Of a stretch of 25,874 bases of DNA, positions 16,984 to 25,297 are shown piece after piece. The translations under genes were made by a program, and so were the position numbers. The DNA is from SZAS-3 sp964386785 (GTDB lineage Bacteria > Chlamydiota > Chlamydiia > Chlamydiales > JAAKFR01): positions 1 through 25,874 of the forward strand of contig CAYLUD010000022.1 of NCBI GenBank assembly GCA_964386785.1, read 5' to 3'. Every line of letters begins with the position of its first letter. Position 1 is the stretch's first letter. The notes under the pieces were generated by a model. The model ran no database searches and had not been told where the DNA came from. It worked only from the letters and a program-made list of their open reading frames with translations.

Positions 16984-18399
16984 ATGCGCCCCTTTATGAA
17001 TGGATCCACTTTACGTTTTTTGTGTTTATTACTTTTTGGATTAGGGCTTTGGTTCTGCCCCGTTTCTACCACGATTCCCTTATCAGGTTGGCATGTATTT
17101 ACTCTATTTCTAACCACAGTGGTAGGTATTATTCTCAAACCATTTCCTATGAGTGCTCTATGCATTATGGCGCTAGCAGTCGCTACAGCCACACACACAC
17201 TTACTCTAAAGGAAGTATTAGATAGTTTTCACAGTGAAATTGTTTGGCTAGTGGTCTTTGCTTTTTTCATTTCCAGAGGCTTTATCCAAACAGGGTTAGG
17301 ACAAAGAATTGCCTATTATTTTGTTTCTCTACTTGGCAAAAGCTCACTTGGATTAAGTTATGGGCTACTCATCAGTGAAGCCATACTGGCACCTGCAATT
17401 CCTAGTGTAACAGCGAGAGCTGGGGGCATTACCTTTCCCGTTGCTAAGGGGATCGCACAATCTTTCGGCAGTGATCCCAAAACAGGGAGTGCTCGACTCA
17501 TTGGGTCTTTTTTGATGAAATCAGCTTACCAGGGTTCGATCATCACAAGTGCCATGTTTTTAACTGCTATGGCTGCCAACCCTTTGATTGTAGCCATCAC
17601 AGCAGACGCTGGTTATACCCTTTCGTGGGGCACTTGGGCCTTAGCGGCTGCCGTGCCTGGTTTGCTCAGCTTACTGATCATGCCTTACTTTCTATATAAG
17701 CTATACCCTCCAGATATTCACGTCACCCCTCATGCTGCACAAAAAGCAAGAGAAAGTTTAGCTGCTATGGGAAAATTAACAGGTCAAGAATGGTCCATGC
17801 TGCTGGTATTTGTAATCTTGGTAGGGTTATGGATCTTTGGAGGCGTTTTGCATATCAAAGCAACTACAGCAGCCCTCATGGGGATAGCCGCCATACTTGC
17901 TCTTCGTATCTTATCTTGGGATGATGTTCTGAATGAAAAACAAGCATGGGACACCTTCATTTGGTTTGCTACCTTAGTCATGCTAGCTTCAGCACTCGCT
18001 CAACATGGATTCACTCCATGGTTGAGCTCTCAGGTATCACAGGGTCTTATTCATTGGCCCTGGCAATATGGGTTTATTGGCCTTGCTGTGATTTACTTCT
18101 TCTCTCACTATTTGTTCGCAAGCAGTACGGCCCATGTAGGAGCTATGTACCCATCCTTTCTGATGATGGCCATTCAATTGGGAACCCCTGCTCCTCTTGC
18201 CATTCTAGTCTTTGCGTTTTCTTCTAGCCTCTTTGGGGGACTTACACACTACGGTAGTGGGCAGGCTCCACTTTTTTATGGCTCGGGGTATGTCGACATC
18301 AAGGATTGGTGGAAATATGGATTTCTACTCAGTCTGGTTAACATCGTGATATGGTTTGGCGTGGGAACTATATGGTGGAAAGTATTGAAAATTTGGTAA
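16984..18399 (+). CDS. DASS-family dicarboxylate carrier (SodiT1/YbhI-like 2-oxoglutarate/malate transporter)
   Basis: 471 residues from ATG 16984; a TTG nine codons upstream is a less likely start. About twelve hydrophobic segments are visible. Family marks include HSEIVWLVVFAFFISRGFIQ, GLGQRIAYYFVSLLGKSSLG, PAIPSVTARAGGITFPVA, and the C-terminal substrate/sodium region FASSTAHVGAMYPSFLMMA with FGGLTHYGSGQAPLFYGSGY. The nearest known group is the plastid 2-oxoglutarate/malate translocator type also found in Chlamydia (annotated ybhI or sodTi), which imports host dicarboxylates across the inner membrane; in chlamydiae this feeds a TCA cycle that is often incomplete. It stands alone between two dead insertion sequences. 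Confidence 0.93.
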   Translation: MRPFMNGSTLRFLCLLLFGLGLWFCPVSTTIPLSGWHVFTLFLTTVVGIILKPFPMSALCIMALAVATATHTLTLKEVLDSFHSEIVWLVVFAFFISRGFIQTGLGQRIAYYFVSLLGKSSLGLSYGLLISEAILAPAIPSVTARAGGITFPVAKGIAQSFGSDPKTGSARLIGSFLMKSAYQGSIITSAMFLTAMAANPLIVAITADAGYTLSWGTWALAAAVPGLLSLLIMPYFLYKLYPPDIHVTPHAAQKARESLAAMGKLTGQEWSMLLVFVILVGLWIFGGVLHIKATTAALMGIAAILALRILSWDDVLNEKQAWDTFIWFATLVMLASALAQHGFTPWLSSQVSQGLIHWPWQYGFIGLAVIYFFSHYLFASSTAHVGAMYPSFLMMAIQLGTPAPLAILVFAFSSSLFGGLTHYGSGQAPLFYGSGYVDIKDWWKYGFLLSLVNIVIWFGVGTIWWKVLKIW

Positions 18400-18407
18400 A
18401 CGATCGG

Positions 18408-18656
18408 TCATAGAAGGACAACCAAAAGGACGATCCTACTCATCTCAAAGGTGAAATCGGTGAAGAACCTGCAGACTCTATGATACGATGACTCCTCTTT
18501 GACTTCTGACGTGATGGCTAAAGCAATTTGAGCCAGGTTTATAGTTCTAACGACGAACAGAGCTTGCATGATTTGCCCTAGGCAGTCGAGACGAAACGTA
18601 TGCCAATCGAAAAAAAAATGGATAGAGTTGCTCGCAACTCGCTGATTGATTACCAA
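18408..18656 (-). pseudogene. N-terminal remnant of IS4-type transposase
   Basis: The minus-strand frame of about 82 codons reads DWHTFRLDCLGQIMQALFVV, then NLAQIALAI, SSYHRVCRFFTDFTFEMSRI, and stops at 18408. This is the N-terminal domain of IS4-family transposases ('xLxxLAxxxxxxxKxxSxYRRIQRFFxxFxF'). The catalytic DDE domain is wholly absent; downstream lies the DASS carrier end. Bases 18657-18790 show no gene and may include an eroded element end. Confidence 0.65.
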
Positions 18657-18790
18657 CGGAGTTGGAACGCTGAAGTCGGAACAACGGCAAGGAGGGAGGC
18701 TCAGTAGATACAGAGTGGTTTGTTGGTACTATCAACACACCACTAACGTAACCTGCTATGAATTCTCGTGTTACAAGAACTTTTCTATCG

Positions 18791-19327
18791 TTACGAAGAT
18801 GTAAACCATGCTGTAATCTGGGCCATGATTTCTTCATAGTTTGGTTCATCTGATAGTTCAGGCACGACCTGAATCGAACGTAATATCCCACCCTGATCAA
18901 TCAGCAAGACTGCTCGTGCCAGAATGCCTAATTCTGTAATTTGCAACCCGAGTCCATGCGCGACACTATGAAATTTAAAATCTGACAAGAGGTGTAGACC
19001 TTGTATGTTTTCCATTCCACACCATCGTTTCTGCGCAAAGGGCAAGTCCATGCTCACAACAATACTATGCAGATCTGTTCGTTTCGCTAACCGATCATGG
19101 AACGTTTTTGTTTCTTTTTGGCAGGTGGGTGTATCCAAAGAAGGTACCGTAATGAGAACTTGTGGTTTGTCCCAAAAACGGCTTAATAGAACCTCTTCCA
19201 TATTTTGATCTACTAAGGTTAAATTAGGCAAAGGAAACCCGACTTGCGGTAGGATTCCCTTCAAATGAAGGATCTTCCCCTGTAAAGTCACCGTATTAGA
19301 TTGTGGTAATGTTTCTGTTTTTATCAT
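18791..19327 (-). CDS. tpx: Thiol peroxidase Tpx
   Basis: 178 residues. The atypical 2-Cys peroxiredoxin signature PSLDTPTC places the peroxidatic cysteine at 69, and LPFAQKRWCG gives the Tpx-specific resolving cysteine at 103. It reduces hydrogen and alkyl peroxides using thioredoxin, in the cytoplasm (no signal peptide). Family members are usually near 165-170 residues; the extra ones are at the N-terminus. AGGAGG lies 6 bases upstream of ATG 19327. The start codon sits 13 bases from that of the divergent superoxide dismutase, a logical pair since dismutase makes the hydrogen peroxide that Tpx removes, although the two enzymes may act in different compartments. Confidence 0.95.
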   Translation of the reverse strand: MIKTETLPQSNTVTLQGKILHLKGILPQVGFPLPNLTLVDQNMEEVLLSRFWDKPQVLITVPSLDTPTCQKETKTFHDRLAKRTDLHSIVVSMDLPFAQKRWCGMENIQGLHLLSDFKFHSVAHGLGLQITELGILARAVLLIDQGGILRSIQVVPELSDEPNYEEIMAQITAWFTSS

Positions 19328-19343
19328 GGAGGTCCTCCTAATG
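19325..19343. promoter_or_regulatory. Shared palindromic ribosome-binding site of divergent tpx and sod
   Basis: The palindrome GGAGGTCCTCC (19328-19338) lies between the two start codons (minus CAT complement at 19325-19327, plus ATG at 19341-19343). Read on plus, GGAGG is 8 bases before the sod ATG. Read on minus, AGGAGG is 6 bases before the tpx ATG. One 11-base element therefore supplies a near-consensus Shine-Dalgarno to both genes. There is no room for promoters between them, so each promoter must lie in the other gene and the mRNA 5' ends must be complementary. Confidence 0.7.
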
Positions 19344-20000
19344 TTCTGGATTATTGCAACGGCATGGCTCGGGTGTTGTTCGACAATCTGTGCTGAGCCC
19401 TCTCCGCCGTTTGTAGCAAAAGATTTTTCCTCATTACTTGCAATCGAAGATTTCGATTCTAGCGCTTTACAACTCCATCTCCAACTCTATCAAGGCTACG
19501 TCAAAAAAACCAATGAATACCTTGCCTTGCTGGATGGCCAAGTAGATGAACAAGCAACGATCCTACTTTCTGCATTACGCAGAAGGCTCATGTGGGAATA
19601 TAATGGCATGCGTTTGCATGAGGAGTACTTTGAAAATATAACGCCTCACACTCAATCGCTCCATGTGACTTCGCCTCTCTATCAAGAGATCTCGCAGCAA
19701 TTTGGTTCTTTTCAAGCCTGGCAAACGCAATTTCAAGAAATAGGCAAAATGCGAGGCATAGGATGGGTGATCCTGGTTTTTGACCCTGTATCGAAACGTC
19801 TGGAAAATCTTTGGATTGATGAACATGACCGAGGCCACTTAGCTGGAGGAATCCCTCTTCTTGTTATGGACGTGTTCGAACACGCCTATATGCTGCAATG
19901 GGGCTTGAATCGAGATACTTATATACAGACCTTTTTTAACCATATCAATTGGAACGTTGTAGAGAAAAGGAGAGATGATGCACACGGAAATGATAGGTGA
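19341..20000 (+). CDS. Exported Fe/Mn superoxide dismutase
   Basis: 219 residues from ATG 19341, chosen for the GGAGG 8 bases upstream; an ATG at 19326 would add five residues and overlap the tpx start. Residues 1-18 form a signal peptide (MFWIIATAWLGCCSTICA). The dismutase fold shows LQLYQGYVKKTN with metal ligand His46, RRLMWEYNGMRLHEEYFEN with His93, GWVILVFDP, and MDVFEHAYMLQWG with Asp177 and His181, so all four ligands are present. It converts superoxide to hydrogen peroxide, here probably in the periplasm or beyond, which would guard the surface from host oxidative burst. It belongs to the LYxGYVxxTN subgroup, distinct from E. coli SodA/SodB. Its 3' end overlaps the esterase start. Confidence 0.93.
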   Translation: MFWIIATAWLGCCSTICAEPSPPFVAKDFSSLLAIEDFDSSALQLHLQLYQGYVKKTNEYLALLDGQVDEQATILLSALRRRLMWEYNGMRLHEEYFENITPHTQSLHVTSPLYQEISQQFGSFQAWQTQFQEIGKMRGIGWVILVFDPVSKRLENLWIDEHDRGHLAGGIPLLVMDVFEHAYMLQWGLNRDTYIQTFFNHINWNVVEKRRDDAHGNDR

Positions 20001-20654
20001 CCTCCTATGTTGGGTGACTGGTCAGCGAGATCGTACTACCATTGTTTTACTTCATGGATATGGATCTTGTCCTGAAGACCTATATCCTCTCCACCGTATG
20101 GCTCCCGATCTATGTTGGATTTTTCCACAAGGACTTTATGCACAACCCCCTACCACAAGGGATCATGGGTGGGCTTGGTTCCCCATCAAAATTGACCAGA
20201 TTCTTGATTACCTTAAACCAGAACAAGAACTTGAATTTGAACAAGGATTTCCATCAGAAATTCATGAGGCTCGTAGCAAGCTAGACACATTTTTACAAGC
20301 TATCGATCTCCCCCCCACTTCTATTTTTCTTGGAGGCTTTAGTCAGGGAGCCATTCTTTCTACTGAGGTCGTGTTATCTAGACCACAATCATTAGGTGGC
20401 TTGATTCTTCTTTCAGGATCTTTACTGTACGCTTCTAGGTGGAGACAACTAGCACCCACTCATCAAGGCATGCCCTTTTTTCAATCACATGGACACCAAG
20501 ACCAAATTTTACCCTTTTATAAGGCTGAGGCATTATACCATCTACTTGCTGAATCGGGACTACGTGGAACCTGGCATCCATTTATGGGAGGGCATGAACT
20601 ACCCGTATCTGTATGGGCTCAACTCAGAAAATTTCTAGAAACAGAGACAAGAAA

Positions 20655-20673
<19 letters not shown>
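19978..20673 (+). CDS. Alpha/beta-hydrolase of the phospholipase/carboxylesterase family
   Basis: 231 residues from the second of two adjacent ATGs (19978; AGGAG at 19968-19972 gives 5-base spacing, against 2 for ATG 19975). Oxyanion-hole motif LLHGYGS is at 25-30, nucleophile Ser122 in GGFSQGA, acid Asp175 in HGHQD and His206 in GGHELP, the complete catalytic triad of the acyl-protein-thioesterase/carboxylesterase (Abhydrolase_2) family. The start overlaps the sod end by about 23 bases, suggesting one transcript. There is no signal peptide. The last six codons and the stop run antisense into tRNA-Leu(UAG). Substrate not predictable; a short-chain ester or lysophospholipid is typical of the family. 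Confidence 0.9.
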
Positions 20674-20735
<62 letters not shown>

Positions 20736-20851
20736 ACAGACGAGACGCCGAGTCTATCATAGGCATGGCCTGTATGTCAAACACGAACAATCCAGAGTCA
20801 ATTTACGATTCCCTCTACAAGCACATGTACATATCATAGTGCTCAAGTACT

Positions 20852-21379
20852 CTAGCTCAATCCTAGCATCAATCTTCGTTCTAAAATCAAAGGTAAAAGT
20901 GGTGATTGGCATGAAGGATCTGACGCTTGTAAATAGGCCCTTTCTAGAAGTTTGCGTTCTAAAGTACTATCTCCCAAGTACTGAGCACACTGGGAAGCGT
21001 AATAGGGGGGGGCTGGATCTTTGGTATCAAGAAGATAAGCAGCTCGATACGCCTCAATCGCTTTCTTCCATTTTTTTCTTACTTGTAATGTCGCGCCTAA
21101 GCCAATCCAATATTTTTTCATCCATGGATTGAAAAGAACTAAATAGCGGAATGAGATAGCAGCTTCTGCATCATGGCCACGCTGATAATACGCGTAGGCA
21201 TCTCGATAGAGGTATTCCATTTCTTGATTGGAAATTTCAAAAGCCTGCTGCATCGTATCGGAAACACAAAGATCATCAACAAATTCACAAGCATATCGCT
21301 CTAACTCACTAGGGAGGGAAAAATCGTAGGTAATATTCTGTGTAAGAGCAATTTTCTGAAGTAACTGTTTTAGATTCAT
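20852..21379 (-). CDS. SycD/LcrH-like TPR chaperone of type III secretion
   Basis: 175 residues. Three TPR units are visible at about 57-90 (AYAYYQRGHDAEAAISFRYL, LFNPW), 91-124 (YWIGLGATLQVRKKWKKAIE, AYLLDTKDP) and 125-160. The sequence FxxLVxLNPxxxxYWxGLGA and the PxPPYY step are the hallmark of class II T3SS chaperones (SycD, LcrH, IpgC), which hold translocators in a concave groove before secretion. It is acidic, with no signal peptide. Its start overlaps the stop of the upstream 381-residue gene by 4 bases, so that protein is the likely client or partner; the translocator-like protein at 10743 is another candidate. Chlamydiae carry two or more LcrH copies. Confidence 0.85.
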   Translation of the reverse strand: MNLKQLLQKIALTQNITYDFSLPSELERYACEFVDDLCVSDTMQQAFEISNQEMEYLYRDAYAYYQRGHDAEAAISFRYLVLFNPWMKKYWIGLGATLQVRKKWKKAIEAYRAAYLLDTKDPAPPYYASQCAQYLGDSTLERKLLERAYLQASDPSCQSPLLPLILERRLMLGLS

Positions 21380-22521
21380 GGACGCAGATTATGGATAATC
21401 GTATCCATCACTTCCTTATGCAGCTTCAAAATATTAGAACGAGCTTGGTGGCATTGAGAAGCCTCTTGTAGATACCGTTGCATATCTGTACGTTCTAACT
21501 GCGTAATTTTTTCCAAACTATCCTTACGTAATTGAATATTTTCCTTAAATAACCTTTTTTCCTCTTCAGTCCATTGGTTTTTTCCTACAGGCACATCGAC
21601 TCCAATCAATCGTGCTTTATCCACAAGAGCCAGCAACTCTGGCTTGTTCGACCAATCAAGCCCTTTTGTTTCTAAGTTAATTTTCTGAATCAACTGTGTT
21701 AACAGATCAATTTGATCTGTGCGATGCTTAATTTTTTGATAGAGTTCATGTGCCTCAGCTTCAGCCTGACCTAGAATTTTTGCCATCAAATCCATAAAAC
21801 GAATAAAAATCTCTTGTACCCCAGGTATCGGTTCAACGAAAGGGCCACTACCCTGTTCTTGTTTCCCCTTAACCTTAGTAACCTTGATTTCTCCAGGTTT
21901 GTGCTTTCTTTGCTGCTGTCCCTCTTGATCTTGATGATCTTGACCCTGTCTCCCCCCCTGATCGCCCGTAGCATCTACCCGGTATTTCGTAGCGGATGAT
22001 AGGGAAGAGGGCGGGGAGAGTACTGCAGTTTCCTTGGACAATACGGAACATGTGACGGACTGATCTCTTCTTAACGGAACATTTTCTGCAGAGCGCATGG
22101 TAGGAATATGGATATTTTTTTGCATTGCGGGAGCTCGAGACACGTGGGAGGCCAGCTCCATGGGAGATACGGGCAACCCTTCTCGAACGGCAGGAATAGG
22201 GACTGGTCGTGGAGGAGAGAGCGCTGTTAACAAAAACATGGCTTCATGCATCACCTCACCACCCACCTGTAATTGATTTGTAGACCATTGGGTACAGGTA
22301 TGTGAAAATCGCAGTGTCTGCAGCATAGGCTGCTCTCGATGTTGCAGACCAAGGACGAGGATCCAAGTAGGTACTGCAAGAATACTAGCTGGGATAGTAG
22401 GGACGACTTCCGCAGAAAGAGGCATGTATACACAAACAGTCATCTCCCCTATTTCGCTTTGGATACTAGCACATTCTGGGGCTATAGGAGGAGCTACAAG
22501 GATAGGTTTATCTAGATTCAT
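21376..22521 (-). CDS. Hypothetical protein, putative T3SS-associated partner of the SycD-like chaperone
   Basis: 381 residues, not recognised with certainty. Residues 1 to about 110 form a mixed, mildly hydrophobic domain. About 110-230 is proline-, Gln- and Lys-rich and probably disordered, including a low-complexity stretch of Gln, Asp and Gly. About 235-381 is strongly helical and charged (DLMAKILGQAEAEAHELYQK, WSNKPELLALVDKAR, WTEEEKRLFKENIQLRKDS). The helical C-terminus recalls the small protein encoded beside lcrH in Chlamydia (CT577 position), fused here to a long N-terminal extension; that is a positional analogy, not a proven match. Disordered linkers of this kind are also common in needle-length regulators and effectors. 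It has no signal peptide and overlaps the chaperone gene in ATGA. Confidence 0.6.
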   Translation of the reverse strand: MNLDKPILVAPPIAPECASIQSEIGEMTVCVYMPLSAEVVPTIPASILAVPTWILVLGLQHREQPMLQTLRFSHTCTQWSTNQLQVGGEVMHEAMFLLTALSPPRPVPIPAVREGLPVSPMELASHVSRAPAMQKNIHIPTMRSAENVPLRRDQSVTCSVLSKETAVLSPPSSLSSATKYRVDATGDQGGRQGQDHQDQEGQQQRKHKPGEIKVTKVKGKQEQGSGPFVEPIPGVQEIFIRFMDLMAKILGQAEAEAHELYQKIKHRTDQIDLLTQLIQKINLETKGLDWSNKPELLALVDKARLIGVDVPVGKNQWTEEEKRLFKENIQLRKDSLEKITQLERTDMQRYLQEASQCHQARSNILKLHKEVMDTIIHNLRP

Positions 22522-22688
22522 AAAGAAGGATTTTACATGAGGTAACGAATGGTTTCAACCATATGTTTGTTAGGCGATCAACCTAAATATTTTCTAAAAA
22601 AATCCATAAGTTAAACTAACTTCCTCCACCCTCATCATTGAGAAACTCAATAAACCAGGCCGAACCTAGTCCCATTGAGTAGTATCAT

Positions 22689-23204
22689 TTAGGATAACGT
22701 TTCTGGATCTCGCCAATGATGATCAAAATCCGAACATGCATTCCGAACATATTTCATTTCTGGATGGCCCAAAAAAAATGCACTCCATGTCAGACAAATT
22801 TGACCATGATCATCGATAGTTACCTGACAATCTGCATGTTGAGCGTTTTCTTGCATTTCAGAAACTACATCCGGGGCAGACCATCCTTGCCCTAATTTAC
22901 CTCGGACACTTTCAATACAGTGGATCTTTAAAGTAGGATCGTAGGACTCCCAAGCTACAACTACCTGTTGGTGTGTATTGAGGGCAACCGTTGGATACGA
23001 GGTGACACTTCTATCCTGGGATGAAAGAAAGGTAGCAGGTAACCATTGTCCATATTGTTTCAGGTAAGTTGATGACTTAATGAGCGTCCCCCCATCTGTT
23101 ATTTCTGTCCAGACGGCAATCCGATTTCCTTCTTGATCATGCAATACTTGAGTATGTGCAAACAAAGGTATAGCTAGAAAAATAATAGATAACCATTTCA
23201 CCAT
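22689..23204 (-). CDS. Small secreted protein with three beta-propeller-like repeats
   Basis: 171 residues. Residues 1-18 are a clear signal peptide (hydrophobic core, AHT). The mature part is three repeats of about 45-50 residues: GNRIAVWTE to WLPATFLS, QQVVVAWES to WSAPDVVS, and GQICLTWSA to WRDPETLS. Each has a turn, a 'VW' strand and a closing 'WxxPxxLS', the pattern of propeller-like repeats (sialidase/Asp-box-like) in secreted chlamydial proteins. A closed propeller needs six to eight blades, so this one must oligomerise or is a shortened form. Last gene of the minus-strand operon, 17 bases after the glycosyltransferase. Function unknown; binding to glycans or surface partners is a guess. 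Confidence 0.7.
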   Translation of the reverse strand: MVKWLSIIFLAIPLFAHTQVLHDQEGNRIAVWTEITDGGTLIKSSTYLKQYGQWLPATFLSSQDRSVTSYPTVALNTHQQVVVAWESYDPTLKIHCIESVRGKLGQGWSAPDVVSEMQENAQHADCQVTIDDHGQICLTWSAFFLGHPEMKYVRNACSDFDHHWRDPETLS

Positions 23205-23221
23205 AATTCCGTTCCTTATTT

Positions 23222-24376
23222 TTAAACCTCGCCCGCAGGCATGCGAGGGATATATGTTGCATTATTTTCAACAATTATTCTCCAGCTAGAAGGCAAATCA
23301 CGTTGTTCTAAAAGAGCAGAGGTTATCTGCTCAAATTCTTGTAAGTACCCAAGATAATATGCTGCTACAGACAGTTCAACTAAGATGCCATAGTGTTCCA
23401 TCCACTCTTCGTTAAATAAAATATCTCGCTCTCGGGGCTGCGGAATGGAGTAGAACCCCTTGATTCTAGAATATGCCAAGGAAAACTCGCGATGTTGATT
23501 CAACAAGCGTGATACGTGGTATATGGGTTCAATTCTATGGGGACGGAATCGATGGGCACATTCATAAGAATGCAACACATCGTGCAGATTATAGGACAAA
23601 GCCTCTTGCAATCGTGCTTTTTGAAGCAAAGACCAAAAGACCTCTTCTTGCCATCCTCCCAATGCAACACGTCGTTGATACCACTCGATTGCCTCTTCTT
23701 GTCTTCCAGCACAGGCTAGGCTTTCTGCGAGATAAAACATGTAGCGAGAATTCGTTGGATCCTCTTCTAGAGCTTGTTCTAAAGCCTCAACAGCTTTTAG
23801 ATATTTATTTGGGTCTTTAGATGAGGCTCCATCTCTTCCACATTGGTATGTAACCCCATTTAGGGGCTGTTGATTCCATTGCACATCACAAGTTAGGTAT
23901 TCGTGCCACACACCTTCCCAGTGCCAGGGAAGCGTTGCTTTAATTAATTGCGGTTTCTGATAGGTAAACCCATCTCCCAAATGCCACCACAGAGTATATG
24001 CATCTGCAGAGAGTTCTTGACGTTGAAAAGTACGATCATATTCCAAGTGATCATCTGCATCTAGAAACAGAACATAATCCCCTTGTTGTTGAGCTAAGAT
24101 AAGAGCCTCATTACGATTATGTGCAAAATTCTTCCAAGGACGTTCTATAAGAACACCTGGAATGTCCTGCATGTAGTCTCGAATCACTTCTTGTGTTCCA
24201 TCCGTAGAGCCTGTATCAATGATGACCCAGCTATCAATTAATGGACGAGCTGAGGCAAGTGCACGCTGGATGACGTGGCTCTCATTTTTTACGATCATAC
24301 TTAAACAGATCTGCGTTGCCTCTATCGGTTCATACCAAAATACAAGCACAATAAGTACAGAGTAGAGCCAGATCAT
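23222..24376 (-). CDS. GT2-type glycosyltransferase with TPR tail and N-terminal signal/anchor
   Basis: 384 residues. Residues 1-20 are a hydrophobic signal peptide or membrane anchor. The GT-A domain starts directly after: ICLSMIVKNESHVIQRAL, WVIIDTGSTDGTQ (51-62), NFAHNRNEAL (83-92) and the nucleotide-sugar/metal motif FLDADD (104-109). The C-terminal part (about 185-340) holds TPR-like helices (AVEALEQALEEDPTNSRYMF, YLAESLACAGRQEEAIEWYQ). GT2-TPR proteins of this kind typically add sugars to proteins or glycans. The signal is odd because nucleotide sugars are cytoplasmic; an uncleaved anchor or export into the host are the options. It lies 12 bases after the beta-barrel gene and 17 before the propeller gene, in an apparent operon with a collagen-like protein, a plausible acceptor. 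Confidence 0.85.
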   Translation of the reverse strand: MIWLYSVLIVLVFWYEPIEATQICLSMIVKNESHVIQRALASARPLIDSWVIIDTGSTDGTQEVIRDYMQDIPGVLIERPWKNFAHNRNEALILAQQQGDYVLFLDADDHLEYDRTFQRQELSADAYTLWWHLGDGFTYQKPQLIKATLPWHWEGVWHEYLTCDVQWNQQPLNGVTYQCGRDGASSKDPNKYLKAVEALEQALEEDPTNSRYMFYLAESLACAGRQEEAIEWYQRRVALGGWQEEVFWSLLQKARLQEALSYNLHDVLHSYECAHRFRPHRIEPIYHVSRLLNQHREFSLAYSRIKGFYSIPQPRERDILFNEEWMEHYGILVELSVAAYYLGYLQEFEQITSALLEQRDLPSSWRIIVENNATYIPRMPAGEV

Positions 24377-24388
24377 ACCAAATATTCG

Positions 24389-25291
24389 TTAAAAATTTAG
24401 ATTATATTTCCATGATGAGGTGGTCACAATAATGGGATTACGCCGCACTTGTTTTGTATAAGGCTGGAGACAAGATGCCAATCGAGAAAAAGGGATTTGC
24501 AATGAAATAAGACCCTGTGGGCATCCGTAGAAGATTCGATCATATGTGAACAAAAACGCAATATCGAAATAAGTAAATAGATTTATCCCCACCACGGTCA
24601 TTCCTCCTAGCAGAGCTGTCGTCTCCTTAGCTGAGCCAAATTCCTCATAAAAATAAGGACCAATCCCCAAATATCCTACAGCACAGTTTCCTAATGCAAC
24701 ATGTCGCCCAATCTCAATATCAAGCCCCCATAGCGGAACCTCATTGCGCTCACAGTAAGCTGTGAATCCAGACCCATAGTCATAAATCAAAGAAGAACGA
24801 AATATGCTCTTTTTTCCAAAAGGACAATATCCGTTTACATATAAGTCAAACAAACGACTTGTATACTCGGCGCCAATTCCAATTTGATTGAGATTGCTGC
24901 TATAGAGACAACGAGAATCGTAAAATACATTACATCCAAACATGGATTGATCAGACAAAATCTTTCTCCATCCGACACCCAAGCTACCAGCAAAACGTCC
25001 AGGGTTTACCCGCATACATTGCACATCTAAAAAGGCAACCTGGCAATAGTCGCGATCAGCCAACGCTACAAATGCTCCAGTGGAAAGAAATCCTCCCTCA
25101 TAACCCCTTCCCTTGCCCAAGACACAAGTTTCAGGGGCATACATCACAAGATTGGGGATAGCTGACCAACTCAACAAAGGCATGCTACACACAATCACCG
25201 TACACCACCAAGTCTTGAATACAGAAAATCTATACACAAACAAATTGGAAACCAAAAACCGGAATATGTTTTTTTTGTTTGAAATCAACAT
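24389..25291 (-). CDS. Inverse-autotransporter-like outer-membrane beta-barrel, no passenger
   Basis: 300 residues. A long N-terminus of about 45 residues with a hydrophobic core (WWCTVIVCSMPLLSW) looks like an extended signal peptide. The remainder alternates polar and apolar residues with many Tyr/Gly turns, as in a beta-barrel: GYEGGFLSTGAFVAL, SLGVGWRKIL, MFGCNVFYDSR, LNQIGIGAEYTSRLFDLYVN and GYCPFG. The FYDS/IGIGAEYxSRxxxLxxNGYxPxG pattern matches the intimin/invasin beta-domain ('GxNxFYDxxxxxxxxRxGxGaEywxxxLxlsaNgY'). Intimins continue into Ig-like passengers; this protein ends with the barrel, so it is a stand-alone pore or adhesin loop display. Several Cys residues could form disulfides, as in chlamydial envelopes. 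It starts 6 bases after the collagen-like gene ends. Confidence 0.7.
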   Translation of the reverse strand: MLISNKKNIFRFLVSNLFVYRFSVFKTWWCTVIVCSMPLLSWSAIPNLVMYAPETCVLGKGRGYEGGFLSTGAFVALADRDYCQVAFLDVQCMRVNPGRFAGSLGVGWRKILSDQSMFGCNVFYDSRCLYSSNLNQIGIGAEYTSRLFDLYVNGYCPFGKKSIFRSSLIYDYGSGFTAYCERNEVPLWGLDIEIGRHVALGNCAVGYLGIGPYFYEEFGSAKETTALLGGMTVVGINLFTYFDIAFLFTYDRIFYGCPQGLISLQIPFSRLASCLQPYTKQVRRNPIIVTTSSWKYNLNF

Positions 25292-25297
25292 TTATTG

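Noticed and set aside
19326..19340. ATG at 19326 as start of the superoxide dismutase
   Set aside because: It would put the Shine-Dalgarno inside the gene; the ATG at 19341 has GGAGG 8 bases upstream and begins a standard signal peptide.
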